This document shows positions 50,163 to 59,184 of a stretch of DNA of 59,221 nucleotides, in pieces. Source of the stretch: Fibrobacter succinogenes (lineage in GTDB: Bacteria; Fibrobacterota; Fibrobacteria; Fibrobacterales; Fibrobacteraceae); NCBI GenBank assembly GCA_902761355.1, contig CACWJY010000011.1, positions 1-59,221 on the forward strand. Reading direction: 5' to 3'. The notes beneath the pieces are model-generated. The model was given only the letters and a program-made list of their open reading frames with translations. It was not told the origin of the DNA and did not search any database. Each line of letters begins with the position of its first letter. The first letter of the stretch is position 1. A program made the position numbers and the translations under genes.

Positions 50163-52517
50163 CTAAATACCGTCGTAGATTTCCTGGTAAATCCAATAAT
50201 TCCCCATGACGCGTTTGACGTAGTCGCGGGTTTCCCAGTAGCTAATTTCTTCAGCACGAACATCCCAGGGTTTGCCTTCTCCGGCAGCCTGCCAGCGTTT
50301 GGTGGGCTTGGGACCGGCGTTGTAGTTACCAAGAACGTACATGTAGTCATCGTTGTATTCGGCCTTCAAGTCGACCAAATAGCGAATACCCAAGCGAATA
50401 TTCATGTAGGCATTAAAAAGCTGTATCGGCTCAAAGTTTTCGAGGCCCTCCTTGCCAGCGAGCATCTTACCGGTCGCGGGCATAATCTGCAGTAATCCGC
50501 AAGCACCTGCCGGCGACATGATTTCAAAATTGAAAATCGATTCTTGACGCATTACACTGTACACAAAGAACGGATCAATACGTTCACCCGAATGGAACTT
50601 GACCTGGTCCTTGTACGGAATCGGGTACAGGTAATGCAGCACATCGATGGGCGGCGCCATCAGGCGGCGTCGATCGATGTTGTTCTGAAACTGGCGTGCC
50701 AGGCGGTAGCCGGCAGCGGTCTCACCCATTTCGTAAAACAGCTTGCCATACTCATACAAGAAATCCAAACGTTTTGCGTTCTTTTTTCGAGCCTCGTCGT
50801 AAAGCGCAAAGGCCTGTTCGCTAAAGCCGTACTGGAACAGTGTGCGAATTCTCTTGTAACGTTCCGCATTGTAGCTCGTATCAGGTTTGCCCACCTTTTG
50901 TGAAGCCCGTACCCAGGCAAGGGTCTGTTCCGGCGCCATGAGTACACCATGAGCATAGGGCACATCCTTTTCTTCCATCAGCTTGTATTCGACAAGTTTC
51001 AAACGGCTGCGATGCGCATAGTAAGCCAGCGGAAAGTCGCGGATACAATCAAGGTACGCTTCGCGGGCAAGCGAATCCTTGCCAAGTTTCATATAGGCAT
51101 CACCCAAGAACATGCGGGCGCCACTACCACTCCACAAAAACGGTTCCTTGGCCGCGTCAATAAAGGCATCAACCGCTTCGTTCCACTTTTCCTGTTTAAA
51201 AAGGACAAAACCGATACGGAATTTTGCCCACTGACGTTTCACGTTGTTCTTAAAACGCTTATGAGAGAGAGTCCTATAACAGACAATCGCGCTATCGTAA
51301 TTTTCTTTCTGTTCATACTCAAAGCCCTTCACCCAAAGATTATTCGCGTTTTCCTTACTGAACTGGCTTGCATCCTGCAAGGCGGCATCCATCTTACGAA
51401 TTTCTTTTTCATAGCGCAAGGCATTGTTGCGGTAAAGGCGCAAAATAGACTGCATCCACAAGGGACGAGCTTCTACAGAATCCAGCAAGAACTTAAACTG
51501 TTTTATCGATTCTTCTTCGCGCTTCAAGGTACGCAAGGTCACAGCGCGTTTTTCCCACAAGCTAATGCGAGTCGCCATATCCAGGGAACTCGGAGCCAAA
51601 TTTTTCTGCAGCGAATCATCCGGCAAAGGGAGTGCCGCTTCAGGAGAAAGAGCCACCAACACCGAATCAAGCACCCGAATCGAATCCAGCAGCGTAAGAC
51701 ATTCTGCAGCATTGTCCTTGGCACAAGCCATCTTGGCATACGCCACCTTTTCTTCTAGAGTTTCGGGAGCGCCACGTACCTTGCGCAGCCTGCGAATCGC
51801 CATAAAGGCAGAATCTCTATAAACCGAAGCACTCGTCAAAAGTTTCAAGTAAACACGCTTGGCATCCCTCATCTGCTTGAACTGTTCCAAGTACTGCGCA
51901 TAGCGGTAACGGAGAGCGGCTGCATCATCGGATTTCGGATACTTTTCGACAAAGGCCTTCAACGAATCCGCATGGGCATGGTCGCTCAAGGTAGTATCGG
52001 CCATAGCCGCTTCAATCCTCAAGCGCGACGCGGCCCTGTCAAAAGAAGCATCATTGTCATAATTCTTGTACGCCGACAGAGCAGAGCGCATCTGCTTGTA
52101 TTCGCCCTGTTTGAACTTGGCCGTCGCCATACGCAAGATAACCGCACCATCCAAAAGCGTATCGCGCCCTCGCAAAGAATCGTAGGCTGCATAAGAGCTA
52201 TCCCACTGTTCCTTATAAAAGAACTGGGCTGCACGGGCAAAGGCACGTACATTCTTGGGCTGCGAGGCATCTTCGCTAATCGCTTTCAGGCGCTGCTGAC
52301 GCACCACCATATCCTGAAAATGTGCAGGCGCAATCTGTTCGAGTTCCGCATAAGGGTCCGGAGGAACTAAAGGCATCGTCGCAATTAGACTGTCAGTCAC
52401 AGCAGCCGGCAACGGACTCTGTTGCGGAGCAGGAGCTTTCGCCGAAGGCGCCACAGACAAAGAATCCGCAAACACGGACACGCAAAAAAACATAACCCAC
52501 AAAACAATCCTACACAT
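50163..52517 (-). CDS. Periplasmic lytic transglycosylase with TPR-like repeats (Slt-type)
   Basis: The 784-residue protein has a signal peptide (CRIVLWVMFFCVSVFA; AGGAG lies before the ATG at 52517). About 550 residues of helical TPR-like repeats follow (KWNEAVDAFIDAAKEP, KLGKDSLAREAYLDCIRDFP). The catalytic SLT domain is at the C-terminus: DPFFVYSVMRQESIFNFEIMSPAGACGLLQIMPATG, with the catalytic Glu in RQES, then NAYMNIRLGIRYL and YNAGP. It cleaves peptidoglycan glycan strands, forming anhydro-MurNAc. It lies 53 bases after ptsI. Confidence 0.92.
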   Translation of the reverse strand: MCRIVLWVMFFCVSVFADSLSVAPSAKAPAPQQSPLPAAVTDSLIATMPLVPPDPYAELEQIAPAHFQDMVVRQQRLKAISEDASQPKNVRAFARAAQFFYKEQWDSSYAAYDSLRGRDTLLDGAVILRMATAKFKQGEYKQMRSALSAYKNYDNDASFDRAASRLRIEAAMADTTLSDHAHADSLKAFVEKYPKSDDAAALRYRYAQYLEQFKQMRDAKRVYLKLLTSASVYRDSAFMAIRRLRKVRGAPETLEEKVAYAKMACAKDNAAECLTLLDSIRVLDSVLVALSPEAALPLPDDSLQKNLAPSSLDMATRISLWEKRAVTLRTLKREEESIKQFKFLLDSVEARPLWMQSILRLYRNNALRYEKEIRKMDAALQDASQFSKENANNLWVKGFEYEQKENYDSAIVCYRTLSHKRFKNNVKRQWAKFRIGFVLFKQEKWNEAVDAFIDAAKEPFLWSGSGARMFLGDAYMKLGKDSLAREAYLDCIRDFPLAYYAHRSRLKLVEYKLMEEKDVPYAHGVLMAPEQTLAWVRASQKVGKPDTSYNAERYKRIRTLFQYGFSEQAFALYDEARKKNAKRLDFLYEYGKLFYEMGETAAGYRLARQFQNNIDRRRLMAPPIDVLHYLYPIPYKDQVKFHSGERIDPFFVYSVMRQESIFNFEIMSPAGACGLLQIMPATGKMLAGKEGLENFEPIQLFNAYMNIRLGIRYLVDLKAEYNDDYMYVLGNYNAGPKPTKRWQAAGEGKPWDVRAEEISYWETRDYVKRVMGNYWIYQEIYDGI

Positions 52518-52570
52518 ATTTTCTCCTAGGAATCCACGTCCAGACACAAGCTGGATTTCAGGATGTCGCA

Positions 52571-54391
52571 TCATTTTTTGCTGCTATCCACTTGACCCAC
52601 AAAGCTCGAGATACCTAAATCGCGAATCGTCTGGGCATACTTGCCATGCATAAAGGCGTTCACACTTTCGGCATCATCCATCTGCAACACCGTAAGTGCC
52701 GAATCGCGTACATCTTCGAAGTTAATCGAGCGGATAATCTTCTTGGTAGACATCACGGTCCAAGGAGTCATCGAAAGTTCGTCGACTCCAAGCCCCACCA
52801 GCAACAATACGCTCATCGGGTCTGCACTCATTTCGCCGCAAACCGCCACGGGGATACCTTCCCTGTGTGCCGCCTGCACCGTCTGGTAAATCATACTGAG
52901 CACTGCCGGATGATGCGGCTGGAACATGTCCGTAATCAATTCGTTCGTACGGTCCACCGCCAAGGTAAACTGAATCAAGTCGTTGGTACCGATGCTGAAA
53001 AAGTCCACTTCTTTGGCAAGCTTGTCGACGATCATTACGGCCGCTGGGACCTCAATCATCACGCCCAATTTCACCTTGCTCACCGAATGTCCTTCGGCAG
53101 CAAGTTCCCTACGGCACTTTTCGATACAAGCTTTTGCACGGCGCAGTTCCGCCATCCCCGAAATCATGGGAAGCAGCAGTCGCAAGTTGCCCTTGGTATT
53201 CGCAAGGAGCAAGGCCTTGAGTTGCGTACAGAAAATGTCTTCGCGATCCAGGCATACACGAATAGAACGCCAACCCATAAACGGGTTCGATTCGTTCACC
53301 GCCGTAATGCCGTTCACCAACTTGTCTCCACCGGCATCCAAAGTACGGATTGTCACCGGACAAGGGTGCATGGTTTCAAGAATATAGCGGTAAGCGTCGC
53401 GCTGTTCGTCTTGAGAAGGAGCATCCTTTCGGAGGAACAAGAATTCAGAACGGTAAAGGCCAATACCCGTTGCGCCAAAGTCCGTCACCTTTTCGGATTC
53501 CGACGGAAGTTCGATGTTAGCATGCAGCGTAATGTACTTGCCATCGCGCGTCATCGGCTCCAGCTGACGCATGGTAAACAGTTCGCGCCGCTGCCGTTCA
53601 AAGACTTCTTGACGTGCATGGAATTCTTTAAGATCGTCCTGATTAGGATTGATTACCACCAGGCCGTTAGAACCATCAACGATAACCGTATCGCCGTTCT
53701 TTACCAGAGCGGCCATGTTCCTTAGGCCAGACACTAGCGGAATCTGGAGCGACCTCGCCAAAATCGCCACATGGCTCGTACGGCCACCGGTATCCATGGC
53801 AAGGCCCGCCACCTGACCGGGCTTGATGGTCATAAGCAAGCTAGGCAACAGTTCGTGCCCAACAAGCACGACGCCATCTTCCGAAGCGACATCCTCCAGC
53901 ACCGGTCCGGAGTCTTCCATTGCCGCCATCAAGCGGTTATAGACATCTCTCAAGTCGACAGCCTTGTCGCGCATAGCGGCAGAGTCAATCGCCTCGAACC
54001 GGTCAATATAGGCTCCCAGCACCACGTGTACCGCCCAACGGGCGTTCTTATGGTCTAGGCGAATTTTATCGAGGACCCCGTTCACCAGTCCGGGGTCTTG
54101 CAAAATCATTAGGTGCGTCGCAAAGATCAGGCTATCCTTCATCCCTGCGCGACCTTCAGAAATTTCCTTGATCTGAGAAACTTCTTTTACAGTCTTATGG
54201 ACCGCCTTCAAAAAGAGCTGTTCTTCGTCAGCCAGTCGACTTTCGGGGAGAGTTTCTTCTACTACCGAAATTTTCCGGTTTATCACCGGAAAAACGCGTC
54301 CCATGGCAAAGCCGGGAGACGCAGGAACACCCGTCAAAACTGTACGGGTAGAATCCTTTTTCTTAGCAAGGTTCTTCGTTGAAGTGGTCAT
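52571..54391 (-). CDS. ptsI: PTS enzyme I (phosphoenolpyruvate-protein phosphotransferase)
   Basis: The 606-residue enzyme takes the phosphate from PEP and passes it to HPr. The active-site His207 is in MDTGGRTSHVAILARS. The C-terminal PEP-binding half has TGIGLYRSEFLFL, RTLDAGGDKLV, PFMGWRSIRVCLDRE, FFSIGTNDLIQFTLAVDRTNE and the Cys in VAVCGEMSADP. Length is somewhat above the 575 of E. coli, due to an N-terminal tail. The start overlaps ptsH by 29 bases. No enzyme II gene is in the window. Confidence 0.95.
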   Translation of the reverse strand: MTTSTKNLAKKKDSTRTVLTGVPASPGFAMGRVFPVINRKISVVEETLPESRLADEEQLFLKAVHKTVKEVSQIKEISEGRAGMKDSLIFATHLMILQDPGLVNGVLDKIRLDHKNARWAVHVVLGAYIDRFEAIDSAAMRDKAVDLRDVYNRLMAAMEDSGPVLEDVASEDGVVLVGHELLPSLLMTIKPGQVAGLAMDTGGRTSHVAILARSLQIPLVSGLRNMAALVKNGDTVIVDGSNGLVVINPNQDDLKEFHARQEVFERQRRELFTMRQLEPMTRDGKYITLHANIELPSESEKVTDFGATGIGLYRSEFLFLRKDAPSQDEQRDAYRYILETMHPCPVTIRTLDAGGDKLVNGITAVNESNPFMGWRSIRVCLDREDIFCTQLKALLLANTKGNLRLLLPMISGMAELRRAKACIEKCRRELAAEGHSVSKVKLGVMIEVPAAVMIVDKLAKEVDFFSIGTNDLIQFTLAVDRTNELITDMFQPHHPAVLSMIYQTVQAAHREGIPVAVCGEMSADPMSVLLLVGLGVDELSMTPWTVMSTKKIIRSINFEDVRDSALTVLQMDDAESVNAFMHGKYAQTIRDLGISSFVGQVDSSKK

Positions 54392-54635
54392 TAAACAGAC
54401 TTTCCAACTGTGAGGCTACCGTTTCTTCGTCTTCACCGTCAATTTCAAACTTGACTTCAGAACCGGCCGGGATTGCAAGCATCATCACGTTCAAGATGCT
54501 CTTGGCATTCGCCTTAGAGCCTTCGAAAACGATCAGGACATCGCTTTTAGCCGGTCCCGTGATATCCACGATCATACCGGCAGGCCTAGCATGTATTCCC
54601 AACTTGTTTGTTACCACCAATGTTTTCTCGATCAT
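54363..54635 (-). CDS. ptsH: HPr phosphocarrier protein
   Basis: The 90-residue protein carries phosphate from enzyme I. His15 is in NKLGIHARPAGMIV and the regulatory Ser46 in KANAKSILNVMML. Presence of Ser46 in a sequence suited to HPr kinase suggests a regulatory role. The ATG at 54635 has GAGGA upstream. It starts 7 bases after the MlaD/MCE stop and overlaps ptsI. Confidence 0.95.
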   Translation of the reverse strand: MIEKTLVVTNKLGIHARPAGMIVDITGPAKSDVLIVFEGSKANAKSILNVMMLAIPAGSEVKFEIDGEDEETVASQLESLFNDHFNEEPC

Positions 54636-54642
54636 TTTTTCC

Positions 54643-55563
54643 TCAGAAAAAGTCAACGTTGATGTCCAAGCCATCATGCAGAATAACGCGCACCAAGCTA
54701 TCCGCCGAATGGACCGTCTTCACCAAGTCATCATGCAAGGTACGGTCGTTCAGCAACATACCAATGGTATTGTCCTTCGTTTCCAGTTTAGTCTGGACCT
54801 TAGCCACCAATTCGTCTAAATGTTGAGTTACCCCTTCCAATTCTGCAATGAGCTTGCCTGCATCGCCCATAATCTTGTCGGTATTGGCAAACATCTTGTC
54901 GACGGGTTCCTTCACACCATCTAGCAAGTCGTTCACCTTAACAGTCACCTGGTTCAGCCCTTCCAGGCTCTTTTTCAACTGCGGGTCAGCCGTATTGAGC
55001 ATAACCATCAAGCGGTCTTCCAGCTTTTCGGCCTTAATAAAGAGGGTCTTAAAGCGTTCCTGGAATTCAGGATTCACAATCGTCGTATTTAAGGCCTGCT
55101 TAACCGATTCCAGCAGCACCTTGGTGCTATCGCAAAGTTCACCGGCAAGGCCAATGGCCTCAGCAATACCGGCATCAAACTGACCCGTAATCGTATCGCC
55201 CGGCGTAAAGTAAGTTGTCGAGTCCCCCAGGATCATGCCAATCTGGCGTTCACCCATGATACCGATATTCTGCACGCGAATTTCGGAATCCTTCGGGATT
55301 TTCACGTCAGTACGCAAGCTGATAGTCACCACCACACGGTGTCCAGCCAGTTCGATAGCCACCACCTTACCCAGCTTTACGCCATTCACCTTAACAGGGT
55401 CATCCAAAACCAGGGTGCTCACCTGGGTAAAACGAAGGTAATAGGTATCGTAAGTTTCTCTAGGATCTTTTTCATTTAAGAAAAATATTCCAAAGACCAA
55501 AATAATCAGGGCCAATATGACAACTAGCCCAACAGAAAAATAAAGAGCCGAATACTTTTTCAT
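54643..55563 (-). CDS. MlaD/MCE-domain protein (lipid transport)
   Basis: The 306-residue protein has one N-terminal membrane helix (SALYFSVGLVVILALIILVFGIFF), then an MCE domain (residues 40-115; VSTLVLDDPVKVNGVKLGKVVAIEL, IPKDSEIRVQNIGIMGERQIGM), then a long helical region with coiled-coil character. MCE proteins carry lipids between inner and outer membranes, usually with an ABC permease and ATPase, which are not in the window. It starts the unit with ptsH, ptsI and the transglycosylase. Confidence 0.9.
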   Translation of the reverse strand: MKKYSALYFSVGLVVILALIILVFGIFFLNEKDPRETYDTYYLRFTQVSTLVLDDPVKVNGVKLGKVVAIELAGHRVVVTISLRTDVKIPKDSEIRVQNIGIMGERQIGMILGDSTTYFTPGDTITGQFDAGIAEAIGLAGELCDSTKVLLESVKQALNTTIVNPEFQERFKTLFIKAEKLEDRLMVMLNTADPQLKKSLEGLNQVTVKVNDLLDGVKEPVDKMFANTDKIMGDAGKLIAELEGVTQHLDELVAKVQTKLETKDNTIGMLLNDRTLHDDLVKTVHSADSLVRVILHDGLDINVDFF

Positions 55564-55614
55564 TTGACTCTCAATCTAGCATTATTTGACAATGACAGAG
55601 GCTCCTAAATACAG

Positions 55615-55639
55615 AAAAAGGGCTTTCAGGCCCTTTTTT
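55615..55639 (-). terminator. Rho-independent terminator after the TrmH gene
   Basis: AAAAAGGGC pairs with GCCCTTTTT across a six-base loop. On minus, the pairing arm is followed by CTG; on plus, by TG. It lies 20 bases after the TrmH stop and before the MlaD unit. Confidence 0.85.
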
Positions 55640-55658
55640 GATTGGTAGAGTTTATCTA

Positions 55659-56318
55659 CTACTCTTCCACCCTCACAATCGGGCTGTTGTTCTCGATGCC
55701 ATTCACATGACGGTCGAGCCAATCCCAAAGCAGGGCATCGCGTTCGTCCTTCTTCAGCAAGAACTTTTCACGGCCCTCTTTCTGCATGAACACATCCAGG
55801 TAGGTCATCAGCACACCGCCGGCCACCGAAACATTCATCGACTCGGTAATGCCGTACTGGGGCAGTTTAAACTCGTAATCGGCATGGGCAAGGGTGTCAG
55901 GGTGGTTTCCGTGAAATTCGCTGCCCAGGTAAAAGGCGGTAGGCTGGCTCAAGTCCAAATCCAAGACAGAATTAGTGGTATTCGTACTCGCCACAGCAAT
56001 CTTGTAGCCCTTGGCTCGCAATTTTTCCATGCAGAGCATGCGTTTCTTGTACAGGTACAGGCTCATCCACTTGTAGGACCCCTTCAAGATAGACTTGTTC
56101 ACGCTGTAGGCGTTGTCTTCTTCGATAATGTGCACATCCTGCAGGCCAAAGACTTCGGCAGTACGGATTACGGCAGAAATGTTATGCGGGTCGAACAAGT
56201 CCTCAAGAACCATGCAAAAATGCCTGGTTCGACGGTCCACCACAGAGGTCAAAAGTTCGCGACGGCGATCCGTTACACGGGCAAGCAGCGACTCCATAGA
56301 TTCTCTTTCTTCACTCAT
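55659..56318 (-). CDS. trmH: tRNA (guanosine-18-2'-O)-methyltransferase TrmH-like
   Basis: The 219-residue SPOUT enzyme methylates the 2'-OH of a guanosine in tRNA. Motif 1 is DLFDPHNISAVIRTAEVFGLQDVHII, motif 2 YLGSEFHGNHP, motif 3 LPQYGITESMNVSVAGGVLMT. The C-terminal tail KKDERDALLWDWLDRHV is the extra helix usual for TrmH rather than RlmB. The start overlaps the stop of the unknown gene upstream by four bases. Confidence 0.9.
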   Translation of the reverse strand: MSEERESMESLLARVTDRRRELLTSVVDRRTRHFCMVLEDLFDPHNISAVIRTAEVFGLQDVHIIEEDNAYSVNKSILKGSYKWMSLYLYKKRMLCMEKLRAKGYKIAVASTNTTNSVLDLDLSQPTAFYLGSEFHGNHPDTLAHADYEFKLPQYGITESMNVSVAGGVLMTYLDVFMQKEGREKFLLKKDERDALLWDWLDRHVNGIENNSPIVRVEE

Positions 56319-57358
56319 TTCTTTTCCTTGATTACCTGGTTGTCTTTTACCATGATTGGAACAGCGTCCAGATCTTGTTTACGTTTTTCTTTACGCGCTC
56401 TTTGCAGGCGTTCAAAATCGCCCAGTTCCCAATGAGCACCGTTCACCACTTCTTCAAAATCCAGCACATATTGAACATTTTCGGCCGACTTTAGCGAAGC
56501 GCTCTTGAGCATAGGTTCCTTATTACCGCTAAAGTACATTCCCGCCGATTTCTTGATATCATTGACGATGTGTTCAATTTTCGTATTCACGACGCTCCTG
56601 AACACTTTCATCTGCATAATGTTGTTGAGCACCAAATTCCCCGGGAACACAATAGCAGTTAATTTGTACTTAATTTGATTTCCAGGAATCGGATCCATGT
56701 CTAAATACGCAATCGCAGTTCCATGGAGCGCCCAACGTAAAATATGCGCATGACCGTAACCAAAGAACACGTTGCGCATTCCCAATTTTTGTCCGGCACT
56801 ATCCTGCAAGGCCCAGTAGAACTCGCCCGAAAGACTTCGACCGTTGCTACCGCTAAAGAACCTTCGGCTAGGGTGCGTATATTCGAGCGTATACTCCTCA
56901 TCCAAATAGGCATTTATCAGCTGAGCCGTAAAAGGCATGTTGTCGAACAGATACTTAATGACATTTTCATTCAGCGGGAGTGTACCGTTATAAACATATT
57001 CGACACGGTATTGCCGTCCAAGCCTAGCATAAATTTCAGGAACCATCGGAGAATGGGGATCGGCCTTATAGCCACGATTTTCCAATTCCTTATAAGGTTT
57101 ACAAAATTCATCGTTGTACTTGGTCTTAGGCCACGGGTGCTTATCGCCAACAGAGCAGCCCGGGAAATCCATATCCATGCAAACCTTAAGGCCAGAGCAC
57201 AGCGAACGCAAGTCATCTTCGTTTTGCAACTTTTTCAGCAGCTTTTGACGGGCAAGCGAATCTGTCGCGGGAGCAACATTCGCAGAATCCGCAAATGCAT
57301 ACTGCCCCAACAAAAGGGCAATTCCCAGAACCTTCGCCATGTTCATCCAAAGCCTCAT
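56315..57358 (-). CDS. Exported protein of unknown function between M16-like and trmH genes
   Basis: The 347-residue protein has a signal peptide (MAKVLGIALLLGQYAFA). The mature part has paired Cys (SLCSGLKVCMD, FPGCSVG, EFCKPY) in its first 80 residues. I recognise no domain. It ends with a charged segment (RLQRARKEKRKQDLD). The ATG overlaps the M16-like stop (TAATG), and its stop overlaps trmH (ATGA), so the three genes are coupled. Segment ALHGTAIAYLDMDPIPGNQIKYKL looks beta-rich. The product is likely periplasmic. Confidence 0.7.
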   Translation of the reverse strand: MRLWMNMAKVLGIALLLGQYAFADSANVAPATDSLARQKLLKKLQNEDDLRSLCSGLKVCMDMDFPGCSVGDKHPWPKTKYNDEFCKPYKELENRGYKADPHSPMVPEIYARLGRQYRVEYVYNGTLPLNENVIKYLFDNMPFTAQLINAYLDEEYTLEYTHPSRRFFSGSNGRSLSGEFYWALQDSAGQKLGMRNVFFGYGHAHILRWALHGTAIAYLDMDPIPGNQIKYKLTAIVFPGNLVLNNIMQMKVFRSVVNTKIEHIVNDIKKSAGMYFSGNKEPMLKSASLKSAENVQYVLDFEEVVNGAHWELGDFERLQRARKEKRKQDLDAVPIMVKDNQVIKEKK

Positions 57359-58926
57359 TATTTCCTAAACTCCAGACTATCCAGCGGAACCACCGTGAAC
57401 GGCTTTAACGAATCCAGTTTTGCCACGGGAGCCACAATCGACACCGTCATCTTGTCCATATCAAAATACTTCTTGATCATGGCCTTTACTTGGTCAACCG
57501 TCACCGCATTGATTTCTTTGACGTAATCCAAATAATGGTCATCGGTCTTTCCGAGAATGTCGCCATTGGCAAAAATCAAAGCCGTTGCAGAAGGACTATC
57601 AAACAGACTCGGAAGGCTTTCGATTAATGTTTTTTTCGCCTGCAAAAGTTCTTCTTCGGTCGGACCATTTTTGGCCAGATCATCCACCACCTCGCGAATC
57701 AGCTTAAGTGCAAAGCCCACCGATTCCACCTTGGTCTGCAAGGCAATCGTCGCCATCGCCGTATCACGGTAATCGTTGCCCACCATGCTATAGACACTAT
57801 AGGCAAGGCCTTCGTCGCTACGCACACGGTTCATCAGACGACTCGTAAAGCTGCCTCCGCCCAAAATAACGTTGGCGACCGCAGCCGGGTAATAGTCCAC
57901 ATGGGGCCTACGCACAAACGGCTGATTCATCGAGATATTCGCTTGCGTTATATCCTTGTCTACGACATAGATTCCGGGCTTGCGCACAAACGAGAGCGGC
58001 TGCGGAGCTGCAACCGACTTATTTTCTTTTTTTGAATCTTTGACGAAAGCGGTTTTCCAACCCTCAAAGAATTCTTTGAGCATGACCACCGCTGAATCCT
58101 TGTCGACATCACCCGACAGCGCAAACACAATACGTCCCGAAGCATACACGCCTTGAGCCAAGCGCTTTGCATCGGCAACCGTTACCTTCTTGTAATCCTC
58201 GGCATTGGCATCCCACAACCTTGGGTTCGGGGCATAGTTTACCTTGGAACGCAGCGCCGAAAGCACCTTTGCCGGCGTATCATAGCGGCGATCGTAAGCC
58301 GTCAAGAAATTCGCACGCAAAATTTCGAGCTGTTCCTTGTCAAAAGCCGGAGCAGACAAGACCTGCTTCGAAAGTTTCAGCATCGACGAAAAATCCTTAG
58401 ACAGGCAGTCAATATCAAATTTTGAGGTAAACGTTCCGACCGATGTTCCCAGTCCCGCACTGATAAATTCCAAGGAATCATCTAGGGCACGGGCCGTAAT
58501 GCCGCCACCACCTCCACGGCGAAGCATACTCCCGACCATAGAACTTGCGGCTTCATCCTTAAGGGTAGCCGGAACACGCGGCTGTTCAAAATAAACCGTA
58601 AAATTCACCAGCGGAAGGCTACGGTCACTCACGATATAGCCCGTAATACCCTCGGCGATTTCTACTCGATAATCCTTGGGGTAAGGCGCCACATAACGAT
58701 ATTCCGGAAATTGAATATCCTTGTAGCTTGCAGGAATAGCAGATAGGCTATCTTTTGTTTTTGGCGGTTCTACAGAAGCACTTTCAGCAACAGGAGAGGC
58801 CGTAGATTCGGTCTGCACAGCAGCAGGAGCCGGTTCCGTCTGCGGATCAGGCGAACCGGAACACGCCCACAACGCAAGCACCGACACAACCGACGAAAAG
58901 AAAAATTTCAAATCAAACTTCATCAT
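57358..58926 (-). CDS. M16-fold lipoprotein lacking the HxxEH zinc site
   Basis: The 522-residue protein has a lipobox ending LALWACSG, a Pro/Ala/Glu-rich linker (about residues 24-60), and two M16 domains. The C-terminal domain has the family's arginine-tyrosine region (GGSFTSRLMNRVRSDEGLAYSVYSMV). In the first domain, the place of the HxxEH motif reads DEAASSMVGSMLRRGGGGGITARALDD, so the zinc-binding site is absent. Such proteins pair with an active subunit, or act as scaffolds. No active partner is in the window. The ATG at 58926 opens the lipoprotein signal; the longer frame does not fit. Confidence 0.85.
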   Translation of the reverse strand: MMKFDLKFFFSSVVSVLALWACSGSPDPQTEPAPAAVQTESTASPVAESASVEPPKTKDSLSAIPASYKDIQFPEYRYVAPYPKDYRVEIAEGITGYIVSDRSLPLVNFTVYFEQPRVPATLKDEAASSMVGSMLRRGGGGGITARALDDSLEFISAGLGTSVGTFTSKFDIDCLSKDFSSMLKLSKQVLSAPAFDKEQLEILRANFLTAYDRRYDTPAKVLSALRSKVNYAPNPRLWDANAEDYKKVTVADAKRLAQGVYASGRIVFALSGDVDKDSAVVMLKEFFEGWKTAFVKDSKKENKSVAAPQPLSFVRKPGIYVVDKDITQANISMNQPFVRRPHVDYYPAAVANVILGGGSFTSRLMNRVRSDEGLAYSVYSMVGNDYRDTAMATIALQTKVESVGFALKLIREVVDDLAKNGPTEEELLQAKKTLIESLPSLFDSPSATALIFANGDILGKTDDHYLDYVKEINAVTVDQVKAMIKKYFDMDKMTVSIVAPVAKLDSLKPFTVVPLDSLEFRK

Positions 58927-58955
58927 AAAAAAAGATAGTAAATCAGAATATAACA

Positions 58956-58987
58956 CCACACGGATTCGAAACGCCTAACGGCATTTC
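58956..58987 (-). repeat. Second AATCCGTGTGG element with GTTA-loop hairpin
   Basis: On minus, GAAATGCC-GTTA-GGCGTTTC (58968-58987; one mismatch) is followed by AATCCGTGTGG (58956-58966). The loop and the trailing 11 bases equal those at 13400-13432, while the stem bases differ in a paired way. Confidence 0.6.
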
Positions 58988-59055
58988 TGATAAAAAACAA
59001 ATATTCAATCAATTAAACTTTGATTTCTCGCTAGAAGATCTATGAAAAACAACAA

Positions 59056-59075
59056 GAAAACGCTTTAGCGTTTTC
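59056..59075. terminator. Perfect hairpin in the gene-free end of the window
   Basis: GAAAACGC and GCGTTTTC pair across loop TTTA. No T run follows on plus. The sequence from 58960 to 59221 has no convincing gene. Confidence 0.35.
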
Positions 59076-59141
59076 CAATAAATGCGCAAGGCGAGTGTTG
59101 CAGGACTGCTTGCAGGCCTATAACATACTGTATTAAATGTC

Positions 59142-59184
59142 AAGAGGCTTTTGTACAAAAATTTGGTACATAGGCCTCTTTTTT
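59142..59184 (+). terminator. Bipartite hairpin with T run, terminator-like
   Basis: AAGAGGC (59142-59148) pairs with GCCTCTT (59174-59180), with an inner TGTAC/GTACA pairing, and TTTT follows. The gene it would serve is not evident in the window. Confidence 0.55.
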
